Source: Chloroflexota bacterium (GTDB lineage: Bacteria > Chloroflexota > Dehalococcoidia > Tepidiformales > Tepidiformaceae). From it: DNA of 64,000 bases. Below the pieces are notes generated by a model, which did not search any database, was not told the origin of the DNA, and saw only the letters and a list, made by a program, of their open reading frames with translations. The position numbers and the translations under genes were made by a program. The stretch covers positions 166,725-230,724 of the forward strand of contig JAPPAK010000008.1 in NCBI GenBank assembly GCA_026705605.1, given 5' to 3'. Shown in pieces: positions 46,898 through 57,755 of the stretch (position 1 is its first letter; each line of letters begins with the position of its first letter).

Positions 46898-48675
46898 GGG
46901 ACAAGCGCCTTCGTCTCGCGCTCCTCCTCGATGCGCCCGAGGAAGTCGGCAATCGGAATCGCGCCGAGGTCCTCGCCCGTGCGCACCCGCACCGCGACCG
47001 TGCCCGCCTCGGCCTCGCGATCGCCGGCGACGAGCATGTAAGGGACCTTCTGCAACGTCGCGTGGCGGATCTTCGCGTTCATGCGCTCGCTGCGGGCGTC
47101 CACCTCGACGCGGAAGCCGGCCTCGCGGAGCGTGGCGGCGACCTCGTCGGCGTAGGGCTGGTGGCGGTCGGCGATGGGGATGACGGTTGCCTGCACAGGC
47201 GCGAGCCAGAGGGGGAAGGCGCCCCCGAAGTGCTCGATGAGCACGCCCAGGAAGCGCTCGGTCGCGCCCGTGACGGCCTGGTGGAGCATGACGGGGGTGT
47301 GTTCCTTCCCGTCCTCGCCCGTGTAGACGCAGCCCAGGCGACCCGGCTGGATGAAGTCGACCTGGATGGTCGAGAGCTGCCACTCCCGGCCAAGCACGTC
47401 CTTCGCGATGAAGTCCGCCTTGGGGCCGTAGAAGGCGGCCTCGCCCTCCTCCTCGGCGAACTCCAGCCCCGAGGCCTCCATCGCGTTTCGCAGGGCCGCG
47501 ACGGCCTGCTCCCACTGCTCGGGCGCGTCCACGAACTTGCCGTCGCCGCCCGTGTCGGGCAGGGAGAGGGCGACGCGGTAGTCGGTCAGGCCGTACGTCT
47601 CGAACGCTTCCCGGATGAGCGAGAGGCCGAGGGCGAACTCCTCCTGGATCTGGTCGGGGGTGCAGAACACGTGGATGTCGTCCTGGGTGAGGGAGCGCAC
47701 GCGCGTGAGGCCGTTGAGCTCGCCCGACTTCTCGTAGCGGTAGAGCGTGGCGAACTCGGCGTAGCGCAGCGGCAGGTCCCGGTAGCTGTGGGGTTCCGCG
47801 TTGAAGAGCATCATGTGCGACGGGCAGTTCATCGGCTTCAGCAGGAACTCCGTCTCACCATCGACCATCGGCGGGAACATCGCGTCGGCGTAGTGCTCGC
47901 GGTGCCCCGAGCGCTCGTAGAGCTGGCCCTTCACCACGTTGGCGGTCCAGACGTGCTTGTGGCCCGCGCGCTCCTGCAGCTCGCGCACATAGCTTTCCAT
48001 CAGGTGCCGGACGGTTTCGCCCTTCGGCAGGAAGAGCGGGATGCCCTGCCCCACGACATCGGAGAAGGTGAACAGCCCCAGCTCGCGACCGACGCGGCGG
48101 TGGTCGCGCTTGCGGGCTTCCTCGAGCCGGCGCTCGTACTCGTCGAGCTCCTCCTGCGTCTCGAAGAGAGCGCCGTAGACGCGCTGGAGCTGGGGGTTGT
48201 TCTCGTCGCCGCGCCAGTAGGCGCCGGCGATGCTCATGAGCTTGAAGGCGGGGATCTCGCCCGTGTGGTTCACATGGCCGCCCCGGCAGAGGTCGGTGAA
48301 CTGGCCGTGCGTGCACTGCGTGATGTCGTCGTCCTCGATGTCGGCGATCAGTTCGAGCTTGAAGGGCTGGTCGGCCCACTGCGCTTCAGCCTCTTCGCGG
48401 GTGAGGGATGACATCTGGAAGGGGAGCCGCCGTCCGATCGACTTGCGCATGCGGCGCCGCAGCCAGGTCAGGTCTTCCTGCGTAAGGGTGCGGGGCAGGA
48501 GGAAGTCGTAGTAGAAGCCCGTGTCGGTTGGCGGCCCGATGCCGACCTCGGCCTCGGGCATCAGCTCGACCATGGCCTCGGCTAGCACGTGCGCCGCCGA
48601 GTGGCGCATGCGCGAGAGCCGCTCTTCCTTCTCGAGGGCGGCGAGATCGACGTGGGTTTCGATGGGTTCTGGCAT
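46894..48675 (-). CDS. thrS: threonine--tRNA ligase
   Basis: 593 residues, shorter than the usual ~640. Begins in the editing domain (SRMRHSAAHVLAEAMVELMPEAE, HSAAH zinc/editing motif) and so lacks the N-terminal TGS domain. The catalytic core has the three class II motifs: RSGHREHY near motif 1, RYEKSGELNGLTRVRSLTQDDIHVFC as motif 2 and FGGAFPLWLAPVQ as motif 3; zinc ligands lie in MNCPSHM (Cys), with His in DDIHVF and MLHQAV. The C-terminal anticodon-binding domain ends the protein. A T-box leader (see the site upstream) should control it in response to uncharged tRNA-Thr. Confidence 0.95.
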   Translation of the reverse strand: MPEPIETHVDLAALEKEERLSRMRHSAAHVLAEAMVELMPEAEVGIGPPTDTGFYYDFLLPRTLTQEDLTWLRRRMRKSIGRRLPFQMSSLTREEAEAQWADQPFKLELIADIEDDDITQCTHGQFTDLCRGGHVNHTGEIPAFKLMSIAGAYWRGDENNPQLQRVYGALFETQEELDEYERRLEEARKRDHRRVGRELGLFTFSDVVGQGIPLFLPKGETVRHLMESYVRELQERAGHKHVWTANVVKGQLYERSGHREHYADAMFPPMVDGETEFLLKPMNCPSHMMLFNAEPHSYRDLPLRYAEFATLYRYEKSGELNGLTRVRSLTQDDIHVFCTPDQIQEEFALGLSLIREAFETYGLTDYRVALSLPDTGGDGKFVDAPEQWEQAVAALRNAMEASGLEFAEEEGEAAFYGPKADFIAKDVLGREWQLSTIQVDFIQPGRLGCVYTGEDGKEHTPVMLHQAVTGATERFLGVLIEHFGGAFPLWLAPVQATVIPIADRHQPYADEVAATLREAGFRVEVDARSERMNAKIRHATLQKVPYMLVAGDREAEAGTVAVRVRTGEDLGAIPIADFLGRIEEERETKALVP

Positions 48676-48689
48676 GGCTGGGACTCCCC

Positions 48690-48950
48690 GGACGTGCTGG
48701 CGCCTGCTCAGGGACGGCGCGCGGCCCGTGGTCCCACCCTGATTCCCCGCGCGGTTGCCAGTTGGCTGCGCGGGCTCGTTGCGGCCGGTAACGGGGCCAT
48801 CCGTGCGCGCCTATCCACGGGGGCTTCGGGCGCAGGCTCGCGGGTGGTGTTCGCCGCCGGGCGCCGCGCTTTCAGCCAGTGGCGCGGCTCTCTGTGGGTG
48901 GCGGGTACTCGTCCCGGTCGTCGCCTCTCTCTGTGCGGTTGTACTTCGAG
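48690..48950 (-). promoter_or_regulatory. T-box riboswitch leader of thrS
   Basis: On the reverse strand the leader has the stem-I start CGGGACGAGTACCCG, then AGAGAGCCGCGCC...GGCTGAAAGCGCGGC, which matches the conserved 'AGAGAGC ... GNUGNAAGC' element. The specifier loop GAACACCACC holds ACC, a Thr codon, at about 48848-48843. The T-box proper, AGGGTGGGACCACGGG (complement of 48725-48740), differs from the consensus AGGGTGGNACCGCGGG at one base. No poly-U terminator follows, so control is probably at translation start by sequestering the ribosome site. Confidence 0.85.
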
Positions 48951-48976
48951 TATAGCGAGCGGGACGGACGGGTCGA
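48949..48976 (-). promoter_or_regulatory. candidate promoter of the thrS T-box leader
   Basis: Reverse strand: TCGACC (48976-48971), 16-bp spacer, TATACT (48954-48949). A transcript would start near 48942, just before the first conserved T-box stem. The -10 is close to consensus; the -35 matches at 4 of 6. Confidence 0.55.
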
Positions 48977-48983
48977 GGGGTGG

Positions 48984-49532
48984 TCAGCAGCCCCCGTTAC
49001 TCGCGTAGACGACCAGCAGCACGATGCCCACCGCGATCGCGCCCCACATCCGCCGCTTCCGCTGGCTGCGGAAGAGTCCCCGGATCTCGCGCCGGAGGAA
49101 GCGTGCGAACCAGTCGTCGTGAGGGTGGCCGTCACGACGGCGTCGGTAGGAACCTTGCCGGCTAGACGAACGTAGCGCGGACATGGAGGGGTTCGCATAC
49201 GGCACTGGCCCCAGCCCTGTGTACTCGCGGAAGCGGGGCGACCGCTGGTCCCGAAGCGACTTCAGCGCAGCTTCGAAGCTCGCGGCGTCAGCACGCGTGT
49301 CCATGGGACCGGACCGCCACGCCAGCGTCGGATTCCCGCCAGCGGTGGACTCCGTTTCGCCATCCTGGTGTTCCCTCAGCCGCCTCCCGACGTGAGCCGT
49401 GTGGCCGACGTAGTGCCCGTAGTCGGTGTCGAGGACGTAGACAAAGAACCGCCGGTTGGGGTCGGCGGCGTCTCGGAGATCCTGCTCGTAGCCGAGGTCT
49501 TCCGGCTCGTAATACCTGCGTCGTCTACGCAT
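48984..49532 (-). CDS. GIY-YIG nuclease-domain protein with C-terminal membrane helix
   Basis: 182 residues. Residues ~27-100 form a short GIY-YIG fold: FFVYVLDTDYGHYVGHTAHVGRRLREHQ has the YVL and YVG tripeptides, the catalytic Arg (R49-R50) and the H-x-x-G turn, followed by an acidic strand region. A basic middle (RQGSYRRRRDGHPHD) leads to one membrane helix WGAIAVGIVLLVVYAS and a two-residue tail GC. Small stand-alone GIY-YIG proteins are widespread and poorly known. A membrane-tethered one is unusual. It is upstream of the thrS promoter. Confidence 0.78.
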   Translation of the reverse strand: MRRRRRYYEPEDLGYEQDLRDAADPNRRFFVYVLDTDYGHYVGHTAHVGRRLREHQDGETESTAGGNPTLAWRSGPMDTRADAASFEAALKSLRDQRSPRFREYTGLGPVPYANPSMSALRSSSRQGSYRRRRDGHPHDDWFARFLRREIRGLFRSQRKRRMWGAIAVGIVLLVVYASNGGC

Positions 49533-49617
49533 ACAGCGGCGCAGTATGCCAAGCCGGGATGGCTCGTGGCGCGGCGGAAGCGGCAGTGGGCGAAACGCGC
49601 TAGGCTGAGCAGTCCGT

Positions 49618-49694
49618 GGGCGGTTAGCTCAGATGGTTAGAGCGCTGCGTTGACATCGCAGAGGTCACTGGTTCGAATCCAGTATCGCCCACCA
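49618..49694 (+). tRNA. tRNA-Val (anticodon GAC)
   Basis: GGGCGGT pairs with ATCGCCC, the D-arm is GCTCAGATGGTTAGAGC, the anticodon stem CTGCG/CGCAG encloses TTGACAT with anticodon GAC, and the T-arm is CACTGGTTCGAATCCAGTA. The encoded CCA ends at 49694. Confidence 0.94.
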
Positions 49695-49858
49695 GGCCCC
49701 CGCCCCGGCGGTCACCTCTCGCGACGGTCTCAGAACAAGGAGCCGACGAAGAAGTTGGCTCAGCTTACCTGGCACGGGTGCGTCGTCGTTCCGACGATCC
49801 AGCGGTAGGGAGAACGCCTCACGACTTGGGGCTGGCACCGCCGGCTGGGGCGAAGTGC

Positions 49859-51666
<1,808 letters not shown>

Positions 51667-51670
<4 letters not shown>

Positions 51671-53433
51671 GAGACGCCTTCCCGCTGTGCGGAAACGAGC
51701 TGCGCGTAGTGGCCATCGCGCGACACGAGATCCCCGTGCCGGCCCGACTCCGCGACCCGGCCGTTGTCGAGCACGACGATGCGGTCCGCGTGGACGACCG
51801 ACGAGAGGCGATGGGCGATGACGATAGTCGTCCGCCCTCGCGTGAGGAGGCTGAGCGCCTGCCGGATCGCCGCCTCGTTGGCGCCGTCGAGGTTCGAGGT
51901 GGCCTCATCAAGGATGAGGACGGGCGCGTCTTTCAGGAGCGCGCGGGCGATGGCGATGCGTTGGCGTTCGCCGCCCGAGAGCTTCGCGCCGCGTTCGCCA
52001 ACGACGGTGTCGTAGCCATCTGGAAGCGACTGGATGAAGGCGTGGATGTTCGCTTTCCCGGCGGCGTCCCGGATTGCCTCCGGGGAGGCGTCGGGCCGCC
52101 CGATTCGGAGGTTGTCCTCGATGGTCCCGTTGAAGAGGTACGTGTCCTGGGAGACGTAGCCGATGGACCGCCGCAGGTCGTCCAGGGGGATGTCGCGGAA
52201 GTCCGTCCCCCCGAACGTCAGGCGGCCCTCCTGCGGATCAAAGAACCGGAGCAGGAGCGATGCGACCGTGGTCTTGCCGGCGCCGGAGCCGCCGACGATC
52301 GCGACGGTCTCGTCCTCATGAATCTGCAGGGAGACGCCTTCGAGGGCCGCGCGCGCGTCACTCGAGTAGCGAAACGTCACGTCGTGGAGGGCGATCGTTC
52401 CGGTGGGTGACGTGGCGGCGCCCGTCCGTTCGCCGGCCGCGTTACGGATCCCCGGTTCGGTATCGAGCAGATCGAAGATGCCCGTCGAAGCCGAAATGCC
52501 CATGTAGCCGGTGTGCCAGTACATGTCCAGTTCGACGAGGGGCCGAAAGCACTCAGACGAGAGAAAAAGGATGATCAGGAGCGCGGCGATGCCCAGTTCG
52601 CCGGCCGCCACCTGGAAGCTGCCGATGCCGACGGCGAGCGCCACGCCGCCGCTCATCGCGAACCCGACCATGCCATTGCGGATCATCGAGATGGAGAGCT
52701 GGGCCATGGTGGCTCGGTAGAGCGCCTGGCTCGCGGCGCGGAGCTGTTCCCCTCGCCGCTCGCTCGCGTTGAGCGCCTTCAGCGTGACCATGCCCTGCAT
52801 GGAGTCAACAAACTGGGCATCCAGCGACGAATAGGCGGCCCAGTGCCGCTGGCCGTACTCCCCCAGGAGGCGGTCCCAGCCTCGGGGGATGAGCGGCACG
52901 GCCAGCGCGAAGGCCAGGACGATGGCGCCGATGAGCGGATTGAGATACCCGATGAAGCCGACGATGCAGATGGGAACAACGATCGACACCACGGCGTGGG
53001 GCAGGTAGTAGCCAACGTAGGCTTCGAGTGCCTCGACCCCATCGACCAGGGTCGCCTGTACCTTGCCTGTTTCGGTGTGCTCCAGGTAGCCGGGGCCAAG
53101 CAGGAGCAACTGGGCGAACAGCCGGCGGCGCAGCCTGGTCTTGACCTGGGCCGCGACCTGCTTCGCCAGGACCTCGCGGGCGAAGATCAACGCTGCGCGC
53201 AGCAGGGTCAGGCCGGCGACGGCGGCCACGAGGCCGGCGATCGCGGTCCAGCCACCGCCATCGAAGATGCGCCGCACGATGAGCGCGATGAGCACGCCCT
53301 GCGCGACCCACGTCGCGGAGATGCCAAGGCCAAGCGCGATGGAGAGGGCCAGGAGCCGGCGCACGCCCTCGGTCAGCCCCACGATTCGCCGGTGGATCAT
53401 CATGCGCGGTTGCCGCACCTTCGCTGCCGGCAT
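51667..53433 (-). CDS. ABC exporter-type half-transporter, CydD-like
   Basis: 588 residues. Its transmembrane half has the CydD-like stretch GKVQATLVDGVEALEAYVGYYLPHAVVSIVVPI, and later LLIILFLSSECFRPLVELDMYWHTGYMG. ATPase: Walker A GGSGAGKTT, signature LSGGERQRIAIA, Walker B VLILDEATSNLD, H-loop IAHRLSSV. Starts ATG 53433 after a region shared with the divergent iron/B12 importer. It pairs with the downstream half-transporter. CydDC exports cysteine/glutathione and heme-related compounds; next to a metal-complex importer, a siderophore role is also possible. Confidence 0.85.
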
Positions 53434-53556
53434 CGGCCCAAGGCCGGGGCCCTGTTCGGAAGTGCGATGCGTGAAGTCGCACCATCGCCAAACACCCCGA
53501 GGTGGTCAGCGGCGGCGACGGACCTGACGGCTTGCGGGAAGCTCAGCACGGCTTAA

Positions 53557-53588
53557 TGATATACAGTCTCACTGATACTAAGTCTCAA
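53557..53588 (+). promoter_or_regulatory. tandem 16-bp direct repeat in the iron/B12 operon promoter
   Basis: TGATATACAGTCTCAC (53557-53572) and TGATACTAAGTCTCAA (53573-53588) lie side by side and agree at 12 of 16 positions. The AGTCTCA core is exact in both (53565-53571 and 53581-53587), one and a half turns apart. The site is 12 bp before the start codon and in the only AT-rich spot of the divergent region. It is probably an operator for a metal-responsive repressor; it matches no known Fur, DtxR or cobalamin-riboswitch consensus that I can recall. Confidence 0.5.
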
Positions 53589-53599
53589 CTGGAGCGAAC

Positions 53600-54745
53600 A
53601 TGAAGATCCTTCGACGCACGGCACTGACGCTCGTGGCGGCCCTGGCATTGCCGGTGGCCGTGGCTTGCGGCGGGGATAGCGACGACAGCCCCGCACCGGT
53701 TGCCACACCTGCCCCCGCGACTTCCACGGCCACCTCGCAGCCGGCGGCTGCCACTGCAACAGCCGCGGCTGCGACCCCCACCGCGACCGCCACTGAAGCT
53801 GCCACGGCTGCGCCGACGACGGCCGCAACCGCTTCGCCGGCTGCGACTGAGGCTGCGACGCCTGCAGCGACGCCTGACCAGTCCCGCACCATCGAAGACG
53901 CTTCAGGCGAGATGGTCACGCTGGAGGCGCCGGCGGTCCGTGTTGTCTGCCTCACGGGGCTCTGCGTCGACACCATGTTCGTGCTCGGGATCAAGCCGGT
54001 CGCTGCGTACGACCTGCTCCACCTTGACCCAGCCTACTGGGGACCGGAGGAGAACGAGATCGGCGCCATAAGCGGCTCGTTCTTCGAGCCAAGCCTGGAA
54101 GACATCGCCAGGGCGGAACCCGACCTTGTCATCGGCCTGGGCGGTGTTCATGAGGGCCTGCGCCCTGGCCTTGCCAGCATCGCACCGCTCTTCATCGTCG
54201 ACCCTATCGGTGTCGAGGGCATGCTCGCGCACGTCATCGAGGTCGGAATCCTTCTCGGAGTGGAAGAGGAGGCAAGGGCGGCGGCGGCGGCATTCGAAGC
54301 GCGCCTTGAGCAGTACGTTTCGGGAGTCACCACGAAGCGGTCGGTCATGGTCGTGTACGGGTCCGACGTCAATATCGGGGCAGAGACGGTGTGCACGCCG
54401 GCCATCGATGCGCTGGCTCGCGCAGCGGACTACTACGAGGAATTCACCGACTGCGGTGTTCACGGGGCGTTCCCCAGCTTCTCCGTGGAGCAGCTGCTGA
54501 GCATCGATCCCGAGGTCATCTTCGTCCAGACGTTCGGATTCGGGCCCGAGCCCCCGCAGCCGGTGTCCGAGCAGCTCGTGGACAATGTGATCTGGAGCGA
54601 GCTCCGGGCGGTCCAGAACGGCGAGGTGTACGAGGTGGACTTCTTCATCTGGGGCACATCCCGAGGCATTCGCGGCACGAACTTCGTGCTCGATGAGGCG
54701 ATGCCGAAGATTTACCCAGAGCTGTTCCCAACCCCTCTGCCTTGA
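53600..54745 (+). CDS. Fe-siderophore/B12-type ABC substrate-binding lipoprotein
   Basis: 381 residues. Signal peptide with lipobox PVAVAC (C23). A ~70-residue Ala/Thr/Pro linker follows, then a TroA/BtuF-like binding domain (about 95-381): ASGEMVTLEAPAVRVVCLTGLCVDTMFVLGIKPVAAYD, ARAEPDLVIGLGG, FPSFSVEQLLSIDPEVIFVQTFGFG and NGEVYEVDFFIWGTSRGI. The two lobes are joined by a long helix (AAAAAFEARLEQYV). It delivers ferric siderophore, heme or cobalamin to the permease pair encoded next. Downstream genes overlap by 4 bp. Confidence 0.9.
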   Translation: MKILRRTALTLVAALALPVAVACGGDSDDSPAPVATPAPATSTATSQPAAATATAAAATPTATATEAATAAPTTAATASPAATEAATPAATPDQSRTIEDASGEMVTLEAPAVRVVCLTGLCVDTMFVLGIKPVAAYDLLHLDPAYWGPEENEIGAISGSFFEPSLEDIARAEPDLVIGLGGVHEGLRPGLASIAPLFIVDPIGVEGMLAHVIEVGILLGVEEEARAAAAAFEARLEQYVSGVTTKRSVMVVYGSDVNIGAETVCTPAIDALARAADYYEEFTDCGVHGAFPSFSVEQLLSIDPEVIFVQTFGFGPEPPQPVSEQLVDNVIWSELRAVQNGEVYEVDFFIWGTSRGIRGTNFVLDEAMPKIYPELFPTPLP

Positions 54746-55779
54746 GCGCAGCCCCGGGCGCGGGCGCGGTTCCGGGCTGGGCCCGTCTGATCGCCGCTGG
54801 AGTGATTCTGGTGGCGCTCGCTGCGCTCGCCGTGGCCCACCTGAGCGTCGGTGAGCCGATAGTCGCGCCCGCGGAACTTCCCGGAATCCTGATGGGCGAT
54901 TCCGGGGACCGGATCGAACAGCTGGTGGTCCGCGAGTTGCGGGTACCGCGCCTGCTTCTCGCGTTGCTTGCGGGCGCGGGGTTCGGGCTCTCGGGGGCCA
55001 TCCTCCAGGTCGTCCTGCGAAACCCGCTGGCCTCGCCCGAGCTGCTTGGCGTGTCGGCGGGAGCCTCGCTGGCGATGGCCGCCATCCTGCTGCTGAACGC
55101 GCCCGTCCTGTTCGCGCTTCATCCCCTGGTGGCGCTTGCCGGGGGCCTCGGCGGCGGCCTGATCGTCCTCGCGACGTCTCGGGGAGCGCGAACACCGCTG
55201 GAAGCCGCGCTGATTGGCGTGGCGGTTGCGGCGCTCCTCAACGGCGCCATCCTCGCCATCATCAGCCTCGCGGCTTCATCCGGCGCCGTGCGGATCTTCT
55301 TCCTCTTCACCGTCGGCAACCTCGCGAACAGGACCTGGGACCATGTCGAGCTGGTGTGGCCCTGGGTGATCGCGGGGATTCCCGCAGCCTTCCTGCTCGC
55401 CCGGGGTGCGAACGTGCTCCAGTTGCACGAGGATGTCGCCTCGTCGCTGGGGATGCCGGCAAGACGCATGCGGCTCGTGTTCGTCGCGCTGGCCGCGGTG
55501 CTCATCGGCAGCCTCGTGGCCGTGGCCGGCCCCATCGCCTGGGTTGGGCTGCTGACGCCCCACGTCGCTCGTCTGATCGTCCCCCGGCCGGATGCCAGGC
55601 TGCTCTTCCCTGTGGCCACGGTGGTCGGAGCGTTCCTGGTACTCGCCTCCGATGTGCTCTCCAAGGTCCTTCTCTATCCGCGCGAGATTCCCGTGGGGCT
55701 GTGCGCGACCCTCCTGGCCGCCCCGATGATCCTCTTGCTCCTCCGCCGCACAAATCTCGGACTGAACCGCCAAACGTGA
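54742..55779 (+). CDS. FecCD-family ABC permease (first)
   Basis: 345 residues from a TTG that overlaps the binding-protein stop (TTGA). About nine to ten helices: RELRVPRLLLALLAGAGFGLSGAILQVVLRNPLASPELLGVSAGASLAMA is the conserved N-terminal region of BtuC/FecCD proteins, and AVAGPIAWVGLLTPHVARLIV near residue 250 is the ATPase-contact loop. EIPVGLCATLLAAPMILLLL ends it. It forms a heterodimer with the next gene product. All four genes from 53600 to 57595 overlap by 4 bp. Confidence 0.92.
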   Translation: MSAAPGAGAVPGWARLIAAGVILVALAALAVAHLSVGEPIVAPAELPGILMGDSGDRIEQLVVRELRVPRLLLALLAGAGFGLSGAILQVVLRNPLASPELLGVSAGASLAMAAILLLNAPVLFALHPLVALAGGLGGGLIVLATSRGARTPLEAALIGVAVAALLNGAILAIISLAASSGAVRIFFLFTVGNLANRTWDHVELVWPWVIAGIPAAFLLARGANVLQLHEDVASSLGMPARRMRLVFVALAAVLIGSLVAVAGPIAWVGLLTPHVARLIVPRPDARLLFPVATVVGAFLVLASDVLSKVLLYPREIPVGLCATLLAAPMILLLLRRTNLGLNRQT

Positions 55780-56801
55780 GATCGGCGCGTGCCTTCGCGG
55801 CCCTCACGCTGCTCGCGGCCGTTGCCGCGGTCGTGCTCTTCGTCCTCCACCTGGGACTGGGCACCGTCTGGATACCGCCGGATCGCGTGGTCCTTGCGCT
55901 GTTGGACCGGCCGACGGACCCCACGGACCTGACGATCGTGAGGGAACTGCGGCTGCCGCGCGCGATTCTCGGGCTCCTGGTGGGCTCCATGCTGGGCCTC
56001 TCGGGGGCGTTGCTGCAGGTGGTCATGCGCAATCGCCTCGCCGAGCCGGGGCTCACCGGCGTCTCCACCGGGGGAATTTTCGCCGCGGTCCTCTTCCTCG
56101 CGGGCACGTGGGGACTGCCTTCGCCGGGCCAACTGCTTCCGTTCGTCGTGCTCGTGGGCGCCCTGGCTGGGGGAGCCCTGGTGCTCTTCGCCAGTTCGTT
56201 TCGCGGGCGCATCGATCCCCTGCGCCTCATCCTTACGGCCGTCATCGTCAACGCCGTGCTTGGATCGCTGACTTCGATTGTCATGCTGAACTCCCAGCAG
56301 GCGCTTGGCGGCATCCTCTCCTGGCTCATCGGGTCGCTCAACGGCCGCGTCTGGGACGACGTCTGGCTTGCGCTGCCGTGGGCCGCCGCCGGCGTCCCCG
56401 CCGCGTTGCTGGCCGCGCGCGCCGCGAACCTCCTTCAGCTTGACGACGAGTCTGGCCGCGCGCTCGGCCTCCCGCTGCAGCCTGCTCGAGTCGCGTTGTT
56501 CGGGCTCGCCGCCCTCCTGGCTGCGGGCGCTGTCAGTGTCTCCGGGGCCATCGCGTTCGTAGGCCTGATGGCCCCGAACGCCGCACGGGTGATCGCCGGC
56601 GCCGACGCCCGCCGGGTCTTCCCCCTGGCCGCGCTCATCGGCTGCGTGCTCCTGCTGGCGGCCGACCTCGTTGCCCAGTCGCTCTCCATCAAGCCCCCGA
56701 TCCCCTCTTCATCGGCCCGTGTGGGCCTGCCCGTCGGGGCCGTGCTGGCCGTTTTCGGCGCACCCCTGCTCATCACCCTTATTCGGAGGAGCATTCGATG
56801 A
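55776..56801 (+). CDS. FecCD-family ABC permease (second)
   Basis: 341 residues from GTG 55776 (GTGA overlap with the first permease). The frame remains open upstream but that part is antisense to real coding sequence in the first permease. Motifs: RELRLPRAILGLLVGSMLGLSGALLQVVMRNRLAEPGLTGVSTGGIFAA, SVSGAIAFVGLMAPNAARVIAG and ARVGLPVGAVLAVFGAPLLITLIRR. It is clearly a paralogue of the first permease. Together they make the membrane channel. Unlike many FecCD proteins both are shorter than 350 residues. Confidence 0.92.
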   Translation: MRSARAFAALTLLAAVAAVVLFVLHLGLGTVWIPPDRVVLALLDRPTDPTDLTIVRELRLPRAILGLLVGSMLGLSGALLQVVMRNRLAEPGLTGVSTGGIFAAVLFLAGTWGLPSPGQLLPFVVLVGALAGGALVLFASSFRGRIDPLRLILTAVIVNAVLGSLTSIVMLNSQQALGGILSWLIGSLNGRVWDDVWLALPWAAAGVPAALLAARAANLLQLDDESGRALGLPLQPARVALFGLAALLAAGAVSVSGAIAFVGLMAPNAARVIAGADARRVFPLAALIGCVLLLAADLVAQSLSIKPPIPSSSARVGLPVGAVLAVFGAPLLITLIRRSIR

Positions 56802-57595
56802 ACCATGTCGAACCCATAAGGCTGGCACAGGTCAGCGCCGGCTACGGGCAGCGGGTGGTGCTCGATGGCCTCGACCTGGGACTGCGACAGGGCACGATCA
56901 CCGCCATCGTCGGGCCGAACGGGTCGGGGAAATCCACGGTGATTCGGGCGATGGCCCGGCTGCTCCCGACGCGAAGCGGCGTCGTACTCCTCGATGGGCA
57001 GGACATCCGGAGCTTCGGATCTCGCGGTATCGCCCGCCTCGTCTCCGTCCTTCCCCAATCCCCATCGAGCCCACCAGGGCTGACCGTTCGCGAGCTCGTC
57101 GAGTTGGGCCGTTTTCCCCACACCGGGCTGTTCGGACGGCTCGGCGCCGAGGGCGTACTCGCCGTGGAGTCCGCCCTCACGCTCACGGGCCTGACCGACT
57201 TCGCGGAGCGCCCCCTGGACGAACTCTCCGGGGGCGAGCGCCAGCGCGCATGGGTCGCGCTCGCTCTCGCGCAAGGCGCCAGCACGCTCCTGCTGGACGA
57301 GCCCACCACATTCCTCGACGTCCGGCATCAGTTCGAGGTTCTCGACCTGGTTGCGTCCCTCTGCACGAGCCGTGACATGACGGTCGTCATGGTGCTCCAC
57401 GACCTCGTGCATGCGGCGAACTATGCGGACCGCGTCGTCGTGGTGGACGATGGCCGCATTGTGGCGGACGGTGCGCCTGCCGAAGTGCTCACCGTGGAGC
57501 TGATGCAGTCGGTCTTCGGCGTGGCGGCCAGGATCTTCACCGACGCCGAATCTGGTCGCATGTTCTGCCTGCCGATCGGCACCGGCGGGAGTTGA
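56798..57595 (+). CDS. Fe-siderophore/B12 ABC transporter ATP-binding protein (FecE/BtuD-like)
   Basis: 265 residues. Walker A VGPNGSGKST (about 36-45), Q-loop LPQSPSSPPGLTV, signature LSGGERQRAWVALALAQ, Walker B LLLDEPTTFLDV and H-loop VLHDLVHAANYADRVVV are intact. FecE-type C-terminal segment PAEVLTVELMQSVFGVAARIF follows. It energises the permease pair. The start overlaps the second permease stop by 4 bp. It ends about 160 bp before the stop of a convergent NCS2 permease gene. Confidence 0.94.
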   Translation: MNHVEPIRLAQVSAGYGQRVVLDGLDLGLRQGTITAIVGPNGSGKSTVIRAMARLLPTRSGVVLLDGQDIRSFGSRGIARLVSVLPQSPSSPPGLTVRELVELGRFPHTGLFGRLGAEGVLAVESALTLTGLTDFAERPLDELSGGERQRAWVALALAQGASTLLLDEPTTFLDVRHQFEVLDLVASLCTSRDMTVVMVLHDLVHAANYADRVVVVDDGRIVADGAPAEVLTVELMQSVFGVAARIFTDAESGRMFCLPIGTGGS

Positions 57596-57755
57596 TCGCC
57601 GCGGCTACAGGCTGAACAGCACCTCGAAGGTGGTACTGTCCCCCGTCAAGTCAGGCCCACCTGCCACCTCAGCCGAGGCGGCCGGTAAGCGGCAGCGACG
57701 GCGTCCCGGGACCAGCTTGTGGCCGCTTCGCATCGAGCGCTGGGGAGCTGCTCCG

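Noticed and set aside
46600..48411. A 603-codon plus-strand frame opposite thrS
   Set aside because: Same artefact of GC-rich antisense; no recognisable fold and thrS is certain.
48741..48760. TGGCAACCGCG in the thrS leader as the T-box sequence
   Set aside because: It differs by an insertion from the TGGNACCGCG consensus; the better match, AGGGTGGGACCACGGG, lies 20 bases further downstream.
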